NCBI RefSeq assembly: GCF_000403785.1
Contig: NZ_APHJ01000018.1
Coordinates: forward strand, 1 to 64,000
DNA length: 64,000 bases
Reading direction: 5' to 3'
Source: Gillisia sp. CAL575
Lineage (GTDB): Bacteria > Bacteroidota > Bacteroidia > Flavobacteriales > Flavobacteriaceae
This document shows positions 45,336 to 54,442 of the stretch, in pieces. The notes below the pieces were generated by a model. That model was not told the DNA's origin. It did not search any database and worked only from the letters and a program-made list of their open reading frames with translations. The stretch's first letter is position 1. The number at the start of each line of letters is the position of its first letter. The position numbers and the translations under genes are program-made.

Positions 45336-46235
45336 TTATTTCACTTCCTCTATTACAAAAAAACCATCATTTCCTTGAGCTTGATATAGTGGCATAAAGA
45401 TGCGTGCATCCCAATCACTTTTTAATTCTTTGTCATTTTGAATTGCTAAAAGATCTCCTTTATATATTTTCTGAAAATTTTTAAATCCAGATTTCATTTT
45501 GAAAGTATCGTTTTCTTCAAGACCATGCCTATATATTATTTTAAAAGTCTTTTGATTTGGCGCATTTTTTACTGAAAACTTTTCGACGCATAAAGGATAA
45601 TCGGGGATTTGAGTAAGATCTAAATTACAAGCTTCTTTTAGCGCCAGCCAGATCATACCTTCATGATTTTCTGCTGAGGTCTTACTCGTATGTTGACCTG
45701 CTTCAAAAGTAAAACCTGTTAAACCAATTCTACTTAGGTAATGATCAATAGCTCCATAGACAATATCGCTGAATCCTTGCACAATATAGGTAGGGAAATT
45801 ATGCGCCCACTTATTATTGTCGTTTACTAACTGTACTGAAACATATGGCAAACTATCTGAGGAGGTTGTATGACAATCTATGAAATAACGTTTAGAATAA
45901 TCTGCCTCAGGAAATTGCTGGAGAACTTCAATTATTTCATGCATTTCATTCTGTTCACTGGTTTCTTTTTTCTTATTACTAATATTATCTTCTGTCCAAG
46001 TCCTATTTAAATCTTCGTCTATATAGCGTACGTTTTTCTCTAATGCCGCTTTGTTCCCAAGTACCCCAACAATACAACCTTTAATTTTGGGCTTTTTATT
46101 TTGCAAAGCGGTAAAAACTCTGTTTAAAGCTTCTATTCCCGAAGGCTCATTGCCGTGTACTGCTGCAGTTATAAACAATAGAGGTCCATTTTCCCCACTT
46201 GAATATTTTCCAATAATTCTGGAAGTATTTTCCAT
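45336..46235 (-). CDS. Succinylglutamate desuccinylase/aspartoacylase-family metallo-hydrolase (M14)
   Basis: Zinc-dependent deacylase or carboxypeptidase of 299 residues. The zinc ligands are in FITAAVHGNEPSG (His and Glu) and YFIDCHTTSS (His), and a conserved FTFEAGQHT follows with the catalytic Glu. The C-terminal 80 residues form the usual beta barrel of this family. AstE and aspartoacylase remove acyl groups from amino acids, but the substrate here is unknown. It is the last gene of a minus-strand group with the ATP-grasp and QEGLA genes; the gap before it (46236-46392) holds a dispersed repeat. Confidence 0.85.
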   Translation of the reverse strand: MENTSRIIGKYSSGENGPLLFITAAVHGNEPSGIEALNRVFTALQNKKPKIKGCIVGVLGNKAALEKNVRYIDEDLNRTWTEDNISNKKKETSEQNEMHEIIEVLQQFPEADYSKRYFIDCHTTSSDSLPYVSVQLVNDNNKWAHNFPTYIVQGFSDIVYGAIDHYLSRIGLTGFTFEAGQHTSKTSAENHEGMIWLALKEACNLDLTQIPDYPLCVEKFSVKNAPNQKTFKIIYRHGLEENDTFKMKSGFKNFQKIYKGDLLAIQNDKELKSDWDARIFMPLYQAQGNDGFFVIEEVK

Positions 46236-46243
46236 ATTTCAAT

Positions 46244-46365
46244 AAATTTATCCCTAATTGAGGTTTTAATTAACAGAGGTCTGCCCATTTCGTTCGGGCG
46301 GACTTGCCTCGAATTTTTAAAAAGTTTTTCCCCATTCATACCTCGTGGGACTGCCCAATATTTTA
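46244..46365. repeat. Dispersed intergenic repeat, copy B
   Basis: About 120 bp with the same ordered blocks as 7531-7632 (TATCCCTAATTGAGGTTTTA, then CTCGAATTTTTAAAAAG, TACCTC, GACTGCCC, ATATTTT). It also holds a hairpin GTCTGCCC / GGGCGGAC at 46279-46302 that copy A lacks. Confidence 0.5.
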
Positions 46366-46392
46366 AGGAGGGCATTCCCCGAAAATCTTGGT

Positions 46393-47442
46393 TTAGGCCA
46401 TAGTTGCTAATTCCCTGTTGGAAATTGTATTGCCATATAACCTTTTATATTCTACTTTTTTCTCGATAGACTTTACGATGACATCACTAAAATCTGGTAA
46501 TCCAATTTCCTTAAAATGATCAAGGCCACCAGGACTCAAAACATTTATCTCAATTAATTTATCTTTCACTATATCTAAACCAACGAAGAATAATCCATCC
46601 CTAATTAATTTTGGTGCTGTGATCTCAATTATTTTTTTCATAGCATCTGTAAGCGGACTGCTATCTGCTGATGCTCCTTGAGAAAAATTACTACGGAATT
46701 CACCCTTTCCAGCAACACGACGAATTATACCATAAGTACCATCTTTTTCCATCACCCTACCATTCATAAGTAAAACACGAACATCTCCATCTTTAACTGC
46801 AGGAAGGAACTCTTGTGCAATCACATATCCTTGTTGGGTTATATTTTCTATTATTTGGTTTAAATTCTTTTCATTTTTGTCTATCAAATACACATCTCTT
46901 CCACCAGATCCTTCCAGTGGCTTTAAAACCATTTTCTTTTTATGCTTCTCGAAAAAATCTAAAATATCTTCTTTTTTTCTAGTGATTAGGGAAGCCGGCT
47001 TAATACTGCTTGGGAGCTCTTCAAAATAGAGTTTATCTATAAATGCATTAGATAAGGCATAGGCATCATTTAAAACAAGCACTCCTTCTTGTTGTATCAT
47101 TCTTCCAAATGCAACTCCAGCTTGTTCTGCCCATTGTCTAGAACTACCTTCTTCAGTAGGATTATTTCTAATGAATAACACGTCCAGATCTTTTGCGACA
47201 ATTGTCTTTTTTTTAGACTTATCACTTTGTAATAATTCCAAATATTCTTCTGGAGATTTTGGATCGTCATTTTTTGAAATAGACACACTATTAATGCTTA
47301 TTGACTCATCATGTTTGAAGTTGAAGTCTCCAACTCCCATCATATGTACTTCATGCTTTCTTTTTAAAGCTTCAAACATAATATACATAGTGGTACCACA
47401 GGTTTCTGTGTCAATACCATTTACTACAAAACATATTTTCAT
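46393..47442 (-). CDS. ATP-grasp ligase, glutathione synthase/RimK-like
   Basis: A 349-residue ATP-grasp enzyme. Motifs: ATP-grasp fold with VLKPLEGSGGRDVYLIDKN, the downstream GYVIAQEFLPAVKDGDVRVL (substrate/ATP loop), RRVAGKGEFRSNF and the metal-binding EINVLSPGGLDHF. The closest family is GshB, but the length and N-terminus (MKICFVVNGIDTETCGTTMY) are unlike E. coli GshB. It might join an amino acid to a peptide or make a glutathione-like compound. Its start overlaps the QEGLA gene stop by 4 bp (ATGA), so translation is coupled. Confidence 0.85.
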   Translation of the reverse strand: MKICFVVNGIDTETCGTTMYIMFEALKRKHEVHMMGVGDFNFKHDESISINSVSISKNDDPKSPEEYLELLQSDKSKKKTIVAKDLDVLFIRNNPTEEGSSRQWAEQAGVAFGRMIQQEGVLVLNDAYALSNAFIDKLYFEELPSSIKPASLITRKKEDILDFFEKHKKKMVLKPLEGSGGRDVYLIDKNEKNLNQIIENITQQGYVIAQEFLPAVKDGDVRVLLMNGRVMEKDGTYGIIRRVAGKGEFRSNFSQGASADSSPLTDAMKKIIEITAPKLIRDGLFFVGLDIVKDKLIEINVLSPGGLDHFKEIGLPDFSDVIVKSIEKKVEYKRLYGNTISNRELATMA

Positions 47443-49301
47443 TTGGTTATCATTTGCGAGATGGGAAGCCCTTCTCTAATTAAATTAATTCTTTTAGCTG
47501 ATTCCTCATTAATGAGATAACTTGGGCGTAATGCGCCACTTTTAAGGACTTTTCTATCTGTTAATTCTTGTATGATCTTGGTGTGTTTTAAGGCGAATTT
47601 ACCCGCAAGTAAAGATTCATAGTCACCGCCTTCTTGGAGGTATTTTCTTAGATCTACCAACCCCTTTAAATAAATTATATCTTTTAAAAACCCTCCTCCT
47701 TGCATAATTCTGGAAGTAATGTTGAAAGCTCTTTCTGAAGAAAAATCATAAGTAAGAGTAAGCAGCCTAAAGATCTCTTGAAAATCGCCTCCTTGTGTAA
47801 CGGCTTCTCCGGCAACTACCCTTCCCGCGAGTGTTCTAAGTCTGTTTGGAGTTAGTGCATCTACAAGGTATTCAGACATTACAGCCAATCCTTCCTGAAG
47901 GGGATCGTAATCTGCAAGTCCTATACTTAATTGTTTCAAAGGTTGTTGTAAGCCATTATGATAAGTAAGCACGTGGGTACCAACTTCATGTTGAATAAGG
48001 CCTCGTGCATCAATTTCACTTAATCTATAATCTTCTGGAATATATAATTCACCTTGGGAGACCATCATAATATTCACATCTTTTCGGATGTGAACTTTAC
48101 ATTTAAAATTTTCATCTTGATTTCTGAATAGGTCAAATTCTCTTCTAGCGAGACTGCTAAAAGCTTTGCAATCCAATATTTTATCGGCCTCAGTGTTCTC
48201 TACTTCAGGTATGTTCTCAAGAATTTTTTTGGCTTCACTACATAAATGAGGGTCTAGTCCTTGATATAACCTAACACTATCATATAGGAAATTCTTAGTT
48301 CCACGTTCACTTAACATGGTTATTTGCTGATCTAATTCCTCTCTTTTTTCTCTGAAGAGATAAGACATTGCAGGATCATCCACGTCTTCAATTTTTAGAT
48401 TATAGAGTTTGCGTTTAAGTACATCAGGATCTATTGGCAGCAATCGGTAGTGATAATCAAGTAATTTCTCATGCTTACTTTTAAAAAAAGTCTCCTTAAT
48501 ATCATGAATATTCATTGGAGAGACTAACCACAGAAACTGATATGATTTTTCAATGTCTGCAAGCTTTTTGTCGATCTCAAAAACTTTATCTTTTAAATAT
48601 TTTCTTCCAAGTGCATTATAGCTTGCCACACCGCACGAAGTTTGCACCCTTATATAATCAAAAATTGCAATGTGTACAGCTCTATTTATAAAATCTCTGA
48701 AGTTTCTAAAGAACACCGGATAAGTTTTAAAATTTTCATCACGGTAAATAGGTGGGATCTCCAGACCTAAAACTAATGCACCACATTGTTTAGCTTCTTC
48801 AACACTTAAAAGCTCTATTTGGCCCTCTGCTTGTCTATGAGAAGTGTCTTTGATCTCGGTCTTTAAGTAAATCCCGGAAAAGCTTGAATTAATTGTTTCT
48901 AATTCCTCCTTCAATACTTTTAGAGTTGTTGGTAGTTTTTTTTCAGGACCTTTTATTATGAAACTTTTACTAGACGGATCTCCAGAATATAATTCCAGCA
49001 ATAAATAACTCTTATACTTTGTAGATAACAAATTTGATAACTCAAATAACAATTTGTGATATCCACTAAAATCAGAAGTACCAATTATTAGATATGAAGA
49101 TTCACTAATGACCATTCTATATGTTTCTGGATCATTTGGTATCTCCCTATAAATTATTAAATATGGAAGTTCTTTTTCTATATGCAAAACGCCTCCTCCA
49201 GGAAGAGAGGCATTAATTTCCATTTCATTATCAACAACTGTTAATATTAGCTTAATCGATTTTTCGGATAAATCTGATATTTCGGTTAAGTCTGAAGTCA
49301 T
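47439..49301 (-). CDS. QEGLA-motif metallopeptidase-like protein (DUF1704)
   Basis: A 620-residue protein of the family named for flavohaemoglobin-expression modulation, related to the eukaryotic tyrosine-carboxypeptidase (MATCAP/KIAA0895) fold. The zinc motif is HEVGTH in RGLIQHEVGTHVLTYHNG, followed by the signature PLQEGLAVMSEYL (Glu ligand). The N-terminal 200 residues contain the domain of the bacterial members. The gene opens the three-gene cassette with an ATP-grasp ligase and an M14 hydrolase. A link to haemoglobin expression was reported for relatives in other bacteria, and truncated-haemoglobin genes lie 6 kb away, but no direct link is visible. Confidence 0.85.
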   Translation of the reverse strand: MTSDLTEISDLSEKSIKLILTVVDNEMEINASLPGGGVLHIEKELPYLIIYREIPNDPETYRMVISESSYLIIGTSDFSGYHKLLFELSNLLSTKYKSYLLLELYSGDPSSKSFIIKGPEKKLPTTLKVLKEELETINSSFSGIYLKTEIKDTSHRQAEGQIELLSVEEAKQCGALVLGLEIPPIYRDENFKTYPVFFRNFRDFINRAVHIAIFDYIRVQTSCGVASYNALGRKYLKDKVFEIDKKLADIEKSYQFLWLVSPMNIHDIKETFFKSKHEKLLDYHYRLLPIDPDVLKRKLYNLKIEDVDDPAMSYLFREKREELDQQITMLSERGTKNFLYDSVRLYQGLDPHLCSEAKKILENIPEVENTEADKILDCKAFSSLARREFDLFRNQDENFKCKVHIRKDVNIMMVSQGELYIPEDYRLSEIDARGLIQHEVGTHVLTYHNGLQQPLKQLSIGLADYDPLQEGLAVMSEYLVDALTPNRLRTLAGRVVAGEAVTQGGDFQEIFRLLTLTYDFSSERAFNITSRIMQGGGFLKDIIYLKGLVDLRKYLQEGGDYESLLAGKFALKHTKIIQELTDRKVLKSGALRPSYLINEESAKRINLIREGLPISQMITK

Positions 49302-49710
49302 AAATTCAAATAAATTAATTGATTAATAAATCAAAAACCTTTTATTATTAAGGGTTTACAATGGATTTATAGAATTTTGTATTATTAAATTTAGAAATTA
49401 ATAAAAGCTTAATACCCCTTTGGGAGCACTTTGACATTTCTTTATGACATTTCGGATAATTTAAAATGATCAAAACTCCTAAAGGCTTAGCAACTTCTTA
49501 ATTTTTACAGAATACTAAAAGTAGAGAAGAGTTTAATCATTGTTCCAAAATTCAGTTTAAAATTTCGGGTTCAGCTTGCCGCTAAGGCTAATTGGTAGAA
49601 GAACTAATAATCTAAAGAAAACAGCACAATAGTATTATATAATACGTTATTTTAAGTGTTGAATGCCATTATTAGATTGAATATTTGCATATAATCTTAA
49701 AAATGGAATT
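49302..49710. other. Gene-free stretch before the DapA-family pseudogene
   Basis: 409 bp AT-rich. It must hold the promoter of the QEGLA cassette (minus strand). No hairpin, repeat or ORF stands out. Confidence 0.5.
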
Positions 49711-50307
49711 ATGAAAGTTAAATGGTAAGGGGTCATGCCAGCCGTTACTACAAAATTTACTGCTGATGATAAGTTAGATCTCGAGATATTTAAAAATAAT
49801 ATCAATGCTCATTTGGATGCCGGGGTGAATGGTATCATTCTAGGAGGAACATTAGGAGAGGCGAGTACGCTACTACCAGAGGAGAAGCGTGATCTTACAA
49901 GATTTTCTAAAGAAATAGTTGGTGACCGCATTCCCGTGATCATGAACATTGCGGAACAAACTACTAAGGGAGCTATTAAAGCCGCTGAAATTGCTGAGTA
50001 GGATGGAGCTTCTGGTCTTATGATGCTTCCACCAATGCGATACTTAGCAGATGATAGAGAAACTGTGGAATATTATAGGGAAACTGCCAAGAGCACTTCG
50101 CTTCCAATTAAGGTTTATAATAATCCGGAGGATTATAAAATTCAAGTTAGCCTTGATATGTTCGAAGAATTGCTGAAACAGGATAACATTCAGGCAGTAA
50201 AAGAATCTACTCGTGATGTTTCAAATGTTAACAGAATAATTAATCGGTTTGATGACAGACTAAAAGTTTTAACATGTGTTGATACCCTCGCCATGGAAAG
50301 TCTTTGA
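49711..50307 (+). pseudogene. Dihydrodipicolinate-synthase-family pseudogene (hydroxyproline-cluster type)
   Basis: From the ATG at 49711 the frame reads KVKW, then a TAA at 49726, then GVMPAVTTKFTADDKLDLEI and onward. A second in-frame stop (TAG, 49999) splits IKAAEIAE from DGASGLMMLPPMRY. The frame stays constant throughout and ends at a TGA after VDTLAMESL, where the family continues for about 100 residues. The catalytic Lys (QAVKESTRD) is still present. Homologues in Flavobacteriaceae are about 300 residues and, from memory, belong to hydroxyproline degradation (1-pyrroline-4-hydroxy-2-carboxylate deaminase). Three lesions without indels suggest recent silencing. Confidence 0.85.
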
Positions 50308-50392
50308 AATAGGAGTTTTGTAGATAGACTTATGCCAATATCGGCATTATTTGTGCAGCCTAAAACCTTTATCTATATCAAAGAGAAAGAAT

Positions 50393-51232
50393 ATGCCCAT
50401 AGAAAATATTCCTGAAATTTATTTTCAGAATGAAAAGACCTGTCAAGACTTATTCGTCTACGATTTCAAAATGACTAGCGATGTTGTTAAAAGCAAGGTC
50501 AATTTAAGCATGAATATGTTTAGCTTTCTACAAGTGGGTAAAAAGCAAGTTCATTTTGCCAATACCTCTATGGCAGTAAATAATAAACAATCTATACTGC
50601 TCAAAAAAGGAAATTGGTTGTGGACAGAATTATTGGATACGGAAGCTATTTATTTTTGTAAGCTCTTCTTTTTTTCTGAAAAGAAACTCACCGATTTTCT
50701 AAGTAAGTATACTAACGATGTAAAGCCATATAAGGAAGATGTGCCGTATTTTGTAATTGAGAATGATGATTACATATCATCTTTTATAAACTCTTTATCA
50801 TCTATTGCCTTGGCAGAGCATAGTTATACTGATGCTTTGTTATTTTTGAAATTCGAAGAAATTATGTTGTATTTACTAAATAAATACGGATCTAGTTTTG
50901 AATATTATTTACACTCTTTAATCTCCAAAGAGATTTCTCCATTTAAAAATGTAGTAGAAAGCAATGTAAATTCCAATTTGAAATTAGAGGAAATCGCATT
51001 TTTATGTAATATGAGTCTATCCACCTTTAAGCGACATTTTACAAACGAATATAACGAACCTCCTGGAAAATGGCTGCAAGATAAGCGCTTACAAAAAGCT
51101 AAAGAATTGTTACAAGGCGGGGAATTAAAAGCTTCAGATATATACTTAGATATTGGCTATAACAACCTGTCTAACTTCAGTGTAGCCTTTAAAAATAAGT
51201 TCGGATTTAGTCCAACAGATATTTCGAAATAA
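50393..51232 (+). CDS. AraC-family transcriptional regulator
   Basis: A 279-residue regulator starting at 50393 (MPIENIPEIYFQNEKTC); an upstream in-frame TTG adds non-family residues. The C-terminal double helix-turn-helix (about 180-279) has the family marks LEEIAFLCNMSLSTFKRHF, ending in NLSNFSVAFKNKFGFSPTD. The N-terminal sensor domain is unusual and Phe-rich. The last 75 bp of the gene occur again at 52652-52726 with 70 of 75 positions identical. From memory, regulators of this type sit next to an acetaldehyde-type dehydrogenase gene, which here lies 1.7 kb downstream, separated by a symporter gene. Confidence 0.9.
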   Translation: MPIENIPEIYFQNEKTCQDLFVYDFKMTSDVVKSKVNLSMNMFSFLQVGKKQVHFANTSMAVNNKQSILLKKGNWLWTELLDTEAIYFCKLFFFSEKKLTDFLSKYTNDVKPYKEDVPYFVIENDDYISSFINSLSSIALAEHSYTDALLFLKFEEIMLYLLNKYGSSFEYYLHSLISKEISPFKNVVESNVNSNLKLEEIAFLCNMSLSTFKRHFTNEYNEPPGKWLQDKRLQKAKELLQGGELKASDIYLDIGYNNLSNFSVAFKNKFGFSPTDISK

Positions 51233-51235
51233 AAT
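51161..51235 (+). repeat. Direct repeat, copy 1 (3' end of the araC gene)
   Basis: 75 bp forming the end of the intact araC gene; 70 of 75 positions match the copy at 52652-52726. Together they bracket the symporter gene. Confidence 0.8.
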
Positions 51236-51241
51236 AAATTC

Positions 51242-52423
51242 TTAAATCTGAGCTACTAATTTTTCTTTCGTTATTTTATTCACAACTAATGAAATAGCGC
51301 CGTCGCCAGTAACATTACAAGCAGTACCAAAACTATCCATAGCGATATATAGGGCTATCATTAGGCCAATCATCTCTTCATTAAAACCTAACATAGATTG
51401 TATGAGCCCTACGGCAGCCATAATCGCGCCTCCTGGAACCCCTGGAGCAGCAATCATAGCGATTCCCAGCACAAAAATAAATCCCGCAAAGAGTGTAAAA
51501 CTAAAGGGCATTCCTTGTAAAATCATTAATGCCATTGCACAAGCGGTGATTTTCATGATACTACCAGATAAGTGTATGGTAGCACATAAAGGAATGACAA
51601 AGCCTGCAATTTTTTCTGAAACCCCATTCTTTAAGCTTTGTTCTAAAGTAACCGGAATGGTAGCTGCAGATGATTGTGTCCCTAGGGCCGTAAAGTAAGC
51701 GGGCATCATTGTAGCTAATAATTTAATGGGATTTTTCTTTGTAATCACTCCTGCAATAGTGTATTGAAGCAATAGTAGTAATACGTGTAAGGCGAAAATG
51801 ACTCCAATAATACTTATAAAAATGGATAGGATTGAAAATACTTGCCCACTGAAAGACATACTTGTAAATATGCCTAAAATAAATAGCGGTAAAAGAGGAA
51901 CAATAACGTTTTCTATTAATTGCATGACAATCTTTTCAAAATCTTTAACTACAAGTTTCAAACTTGATTTTTCTTGATAAGAAAGTCCTAAACCAATAAC
52001 AAATGCTAGTACCAATGCCGTCATGACATCTAATACTGGCGGAATGTTGATACTAAAATAGGGCGTTAATTCACGGCCAGAATCAGCAATTTGAGCGGCA
52101 TTATTAACGTGAGTTTCTAAAAGTTGTGGAAATATGTTGGACGCTGTAAAGTACGTCATAAACCCTGAAAACAGGGTCGAACCATAAGCTATAGCAGCAG
52201 TGAGCAATAATAGTTTCCCTGCGCCTTTACCTAAATCAGAAATGGCTGGCATTATTAATCCCATTATAATTAACGGAATGGAGCAATTTAAAAATTGTCC
52301 AAAAAACGCATTAAAGGTGCTAAATATTCGGTTGATGGATTCTGGTAAATACTGGCCGAAAACAATACCTAATACGATGGCAAGAAAAACTTTAAATAGT
52401 AAATTGGAAAATAAGCGCTTCAT
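51242..52423 (-). CDS. Dicarboxylate/amino-acid:cation symporter (DAACS family)
   Basis: Na+ or H+ coupled uptake of dicarboxylates or acidic/neutral amino acids (GltP/SstT type). The 393-residue protein has about eight membrane helices plus two hairpins. Signature parts: the serine-rich TQSSAATIPVTLEQSLKNG, IPLCATIHLSGSIMK, MIAAPGVPGGAIMAAVGLIQ and the C-terminal DSFGTACNVTGDGAISLVV (the NxTGD-like site). The Asp and Asn at the last site suggest a neutral or acidic amino-acid substrate, but this is not settled. It is encoded tail to tail with the araC gene, 9 bp apart, inside the region bracketed by the araC 3'-end repeats. Confidence 0.9.
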   Translation of the reverse strand: MKRLFSNLLFKVFLAIVLGIVFGQYLPESINRIFSTFNAFFGQFLNCSIPLIIMGLIMPAISDLGKGAGKLLLLTAAIAYGSTLFSGFMTYFTASNIFPQLLETHVNNAAQIADSGRELTPYFSINIPPVLDVMTALVLAFVIGLGLSYQEKSSLKLVVKDFEKIVMQLIENVIVPLLPLFILGIFTSMSFSGQVFSILSIFISIIGVIFALHVLLLLLQYTIAGVITKKNPIKLLATMMPAYFTALGTQSSAATIPVTLEQSLKNGVSEKIAGFVIPLCATIHLSGSIMKITACAMALMILQGMPFSFTLFAGFIFVLGIAMIAAPGVPGGAIMAAVGLIQSMLGFNEEMIGLMIALYIAMDSFGTACNVTGDGAISLVVNKITKEKLVAQI

Positions 52424-52639
52424 AATATATGCTAATTAAAAAAACATTAAATGTCTTCCTGTAGGTTATTTTTAAGTTCGCTAATATACAGCCAAAGTGA
52501 GGATCGAGCTTTTTATGGCAGGCCTTTTTTTTTATTAATAAGCTGCCAAAGCTATTATCTTAGTTCTTAGATTTCTACTCTTTTTTCAAGGAGAACTTAT
52601 TGGGGTTTAGCGCACATACTATTGCAATATAGGTTGTTG

Positions 52640-52723
52640 GAGATATATGCTAACAACCTGTCTAACTTCAATGTAGCCTTTATAAATAAGTTCGGATTTA
52701 GTCCAACAGATCTTTCCGAATAA
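52640..52723 (+). pseudogene. AraC-family regulator fragment (last 27 codons)
   Basis: In frame it reads EIYANNLSNFNVAFINKFGF, then SPTDLSE and stop, which aligns codon by codon with the end of the intact araC gene (NNLSNFSVAFKNKFGFSPTD). No upstream part of the gene is recognisable, so only the 3' end was copied or left behind. It ends 137 bp before the -7 box of the downstream aldehyde dehydrogenase gene. Confidence 0.8.
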
Positions 52724-52726
52724 AAT
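52652..52726 (+). repeat. Direct repeat, copy 2
   Basis: Second copy of the 75-bp araC 3' end, five mismatches from copy 1, about 1.49 kb apart. Confidence 0.8.
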
Positions 52727-52860
52727 CTTACAATTATAAAATGCTAGTAATCAGAGTTTTAAACATATTTAAAAACCCTCTCTTCATAATAATCTATACA
52801 TTGACCTGTTTTCATAAGTTATTGAACCGTATCAATAAATAAGAAAGAGACATCCCAATA

Positions 52861-52868
52861 TATATTTG
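52861..52868 (+). promoter_or_regulatory. -7 box of the aldehyde dehydrogenase gene
   Basis: TATATTTG, a perfect TAnnTTTG match, 64 nt before the ATG at 52933. A TTG near 52823 is too far to be the -33 element. Confidence 0.45.
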
Positions 52869-52932
52869 CACTGTAATTACACATTGCTTGTTTTTGCAAG
52901 CAATAATTAGAATTAAATTTAAATATATAATT

Positions 52933-54435
52933 ATGGCAAATGTAACTAAACCCGTATTCAAAGAAAGATATGGGAACTTTATTGGCGGTAAATTCGTTGC
53001 TCCTGTAAAAGGTGAATATTTCGATAACGTATCTCCAGTAGATGGTAAAGTATTTACTCAAGCTGCACGTTCTACGCAAGAGGATATCGATCTTGCTTTA
53101 GATGCAGCACACGAAGCCTTTCCATCTTGGAGCACATCTTCTGCAACCGATCGTAGTAATATGCTATTAAAGATTGCTCAAGTAATGGAGGATAACCTTG
53201 AATACCTAGCAACTTTAGAGACTATCGATAATGGGAAACCAATTCGTGAAGCTCGTGCAGCAGATATCCCTTACTGTATTGATCATTTTCGTTATTTCGC
53301 AGGTGTTATTCGTGCAGATGAAGGAAGTATTTCTGAACATGACAAAAACACTTTAAGCATCGTTTTAAACGAGCCTGTTGGAGTTGTTGGTGAAATTATC
53401 CCTTGGAACTTCCCAATGTTAATGCTAGCTTGGAAAATTGCTCCAGCTTTAGCTGCGGGTTGTACTGCTGTTGTTAAACCAGCAGAACAAACTCCTACCA
53501 GTGTTATAGCATTAATGGAACTTATTGGTGACATTTTACCTGCAGGAGTATTAAACATCGTAACTGGTTTTGGTGCAGAAGCTGGGCAAGCTTTAGCAAC
53601 GTCTAAACGTATTGCAAAACTTTCATTTACTGGTTCAACTGAAACAGGTCGAAAAGTTTTACACAATGCAGCTGAAAACATTATTCCTGTAACAATGGAA
53701 CTAGGTGGAAAGTCACCAAACATTTTCTTCCCTTCTGTAGCAGATCAAGATGACGAATTCTTTAGCAAAGCTATTGAAGGAGCGTTAATGTTTGCACTTA
53801 ATCAAGGAGAAATTTGTACGACTCCATCCCGTATTCTAGTTCACGAAGATATTGCTGATCTTTTTATCGAAAGAATGCAAGCACGTTTAGAGTTAGTTAA
53901 AAAAGGAAATCCACTTGATCCAGAAACAATGATTGGTTCTCAAGTGTCTAAAGCACAATTCGATAAAATCTTAGGTTATATCAATATAGGGAAAGAAGAA
54001 GGAGCTACAGTATTAGCTGGTGGAGACGCTGGTAACTACGATGGTGATATTTCAGATGGGTATTATATCCAACCTACAGTATTGAAAGGGGATAACAAGA
54101 TGCGTGTATTCCAAGAAGAGATTTTTGGACCAGTTGCAGCTTTAACAACATTCAGTACTACTGAGGAAGCTATTGCTATCGCAAACGATACTCCTTACGG
54201 TTTAGGTGCCGGTGTTTGGTCTCGTGATGCTCACGAATTATTCCAAGTTCCTCGTGCAATTAAAGCAGGTAGAGTTTGGGTAAACCAATACAATACGTAT
54301 CCTGCACACGCTCCGTTTGGTGGTGTTAAAGAATCAGGATTCGGTCGTGAAAACCATAAAATGGCTTTAGATCATTACCGTGTTGTAAAAAACATGTTGA
54401 TCTCTTACGACAAGAAACCGGTTGGATTCTTTTAA
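52933..54435 (+). CDS. NAD+-dependent aldehyde dehydrogenase (acetaldehyde type, AldB/ExaC-like)
   Basis: Oxidises acetaldehyde or similar aldehydes to acids. The 500-residue protein starts at 52933 (MANVTKPVFKERYGNFIG). Motifs: PWNFPMLMLAWKIAPALAAG, FTGSTETGRKV, the catalytic Glu in MELGGKSPNIFF and the nucleophilic Cys in NQGEICTTPSRIL, followed by QEEIFGPVAALTTF. The NQGEICT form is typical of the AldB/ExaC group. Codon use is markedly more biased (CGT for Arg, AAC, ATC) than in neighbours, which suggests high expression. A clear -7 box lies upstream and a strong terminator downstream, so it is monocistronic. Confidence 0.93.
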   Translation: MANVTKPVFKERYGNFIGGKFVAPVKGEYFDNVSPVDGKVFTQAARSTQEDIDLALDAAHEAFPSWSTSSATDRSNMLLKIAQVMEDNLEYLATLETIDNGKPIREARAADIPYCIDHFRYFAGVIRADEGSISEHDKNTLSIVLNEPVGVVGEIIPWNFPMLMLAWKIAPALAAGCTAVVKPAEQTPTSVIALMELIGDILPAGVLNIVTGFGAEAGQALATSKRIAKLSFTGSTETGRKVLHNAAENIIPVTMELGGKSPNIFFPSVADQDDEFFSKAIEGALMFALNQGEICTTPSRILVHEDIADLFIERMQARLELVKKGNPLDPETMIGSQVSKAQFDKILGYINIGKEEGATVLAGGDAGNYDGDISDGYYIQPTVLKGDNKMRVFQEEIFGPVAALTTFSTTEEAIAIANDTPYGLGAGVWSRDAHELFQVPRAIKAGRVWVNQYNTYPAHAPFGGVKESGFGRENHKMALDHYRVVKNMLISYDKKPVGFF

Positions 54436-54442
54436 ATAAGAC

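Larger units (their letters stand above)
52424..52932. other. Gene-free stretch with the duplicated araC 3' end
   Basis: 509 bp. It contains the araC remnant (52640-52723) and the -7 box at 52861. The rest is AT-rich DNA without recognised structure. Confidence 0.6.

Noticed and set aside
53292-53723. 143-residue frame antisense to the aldehyde dehydrogenase gene
   Set aside because: Shadow of a strongly codon-biased gene; no independent support.
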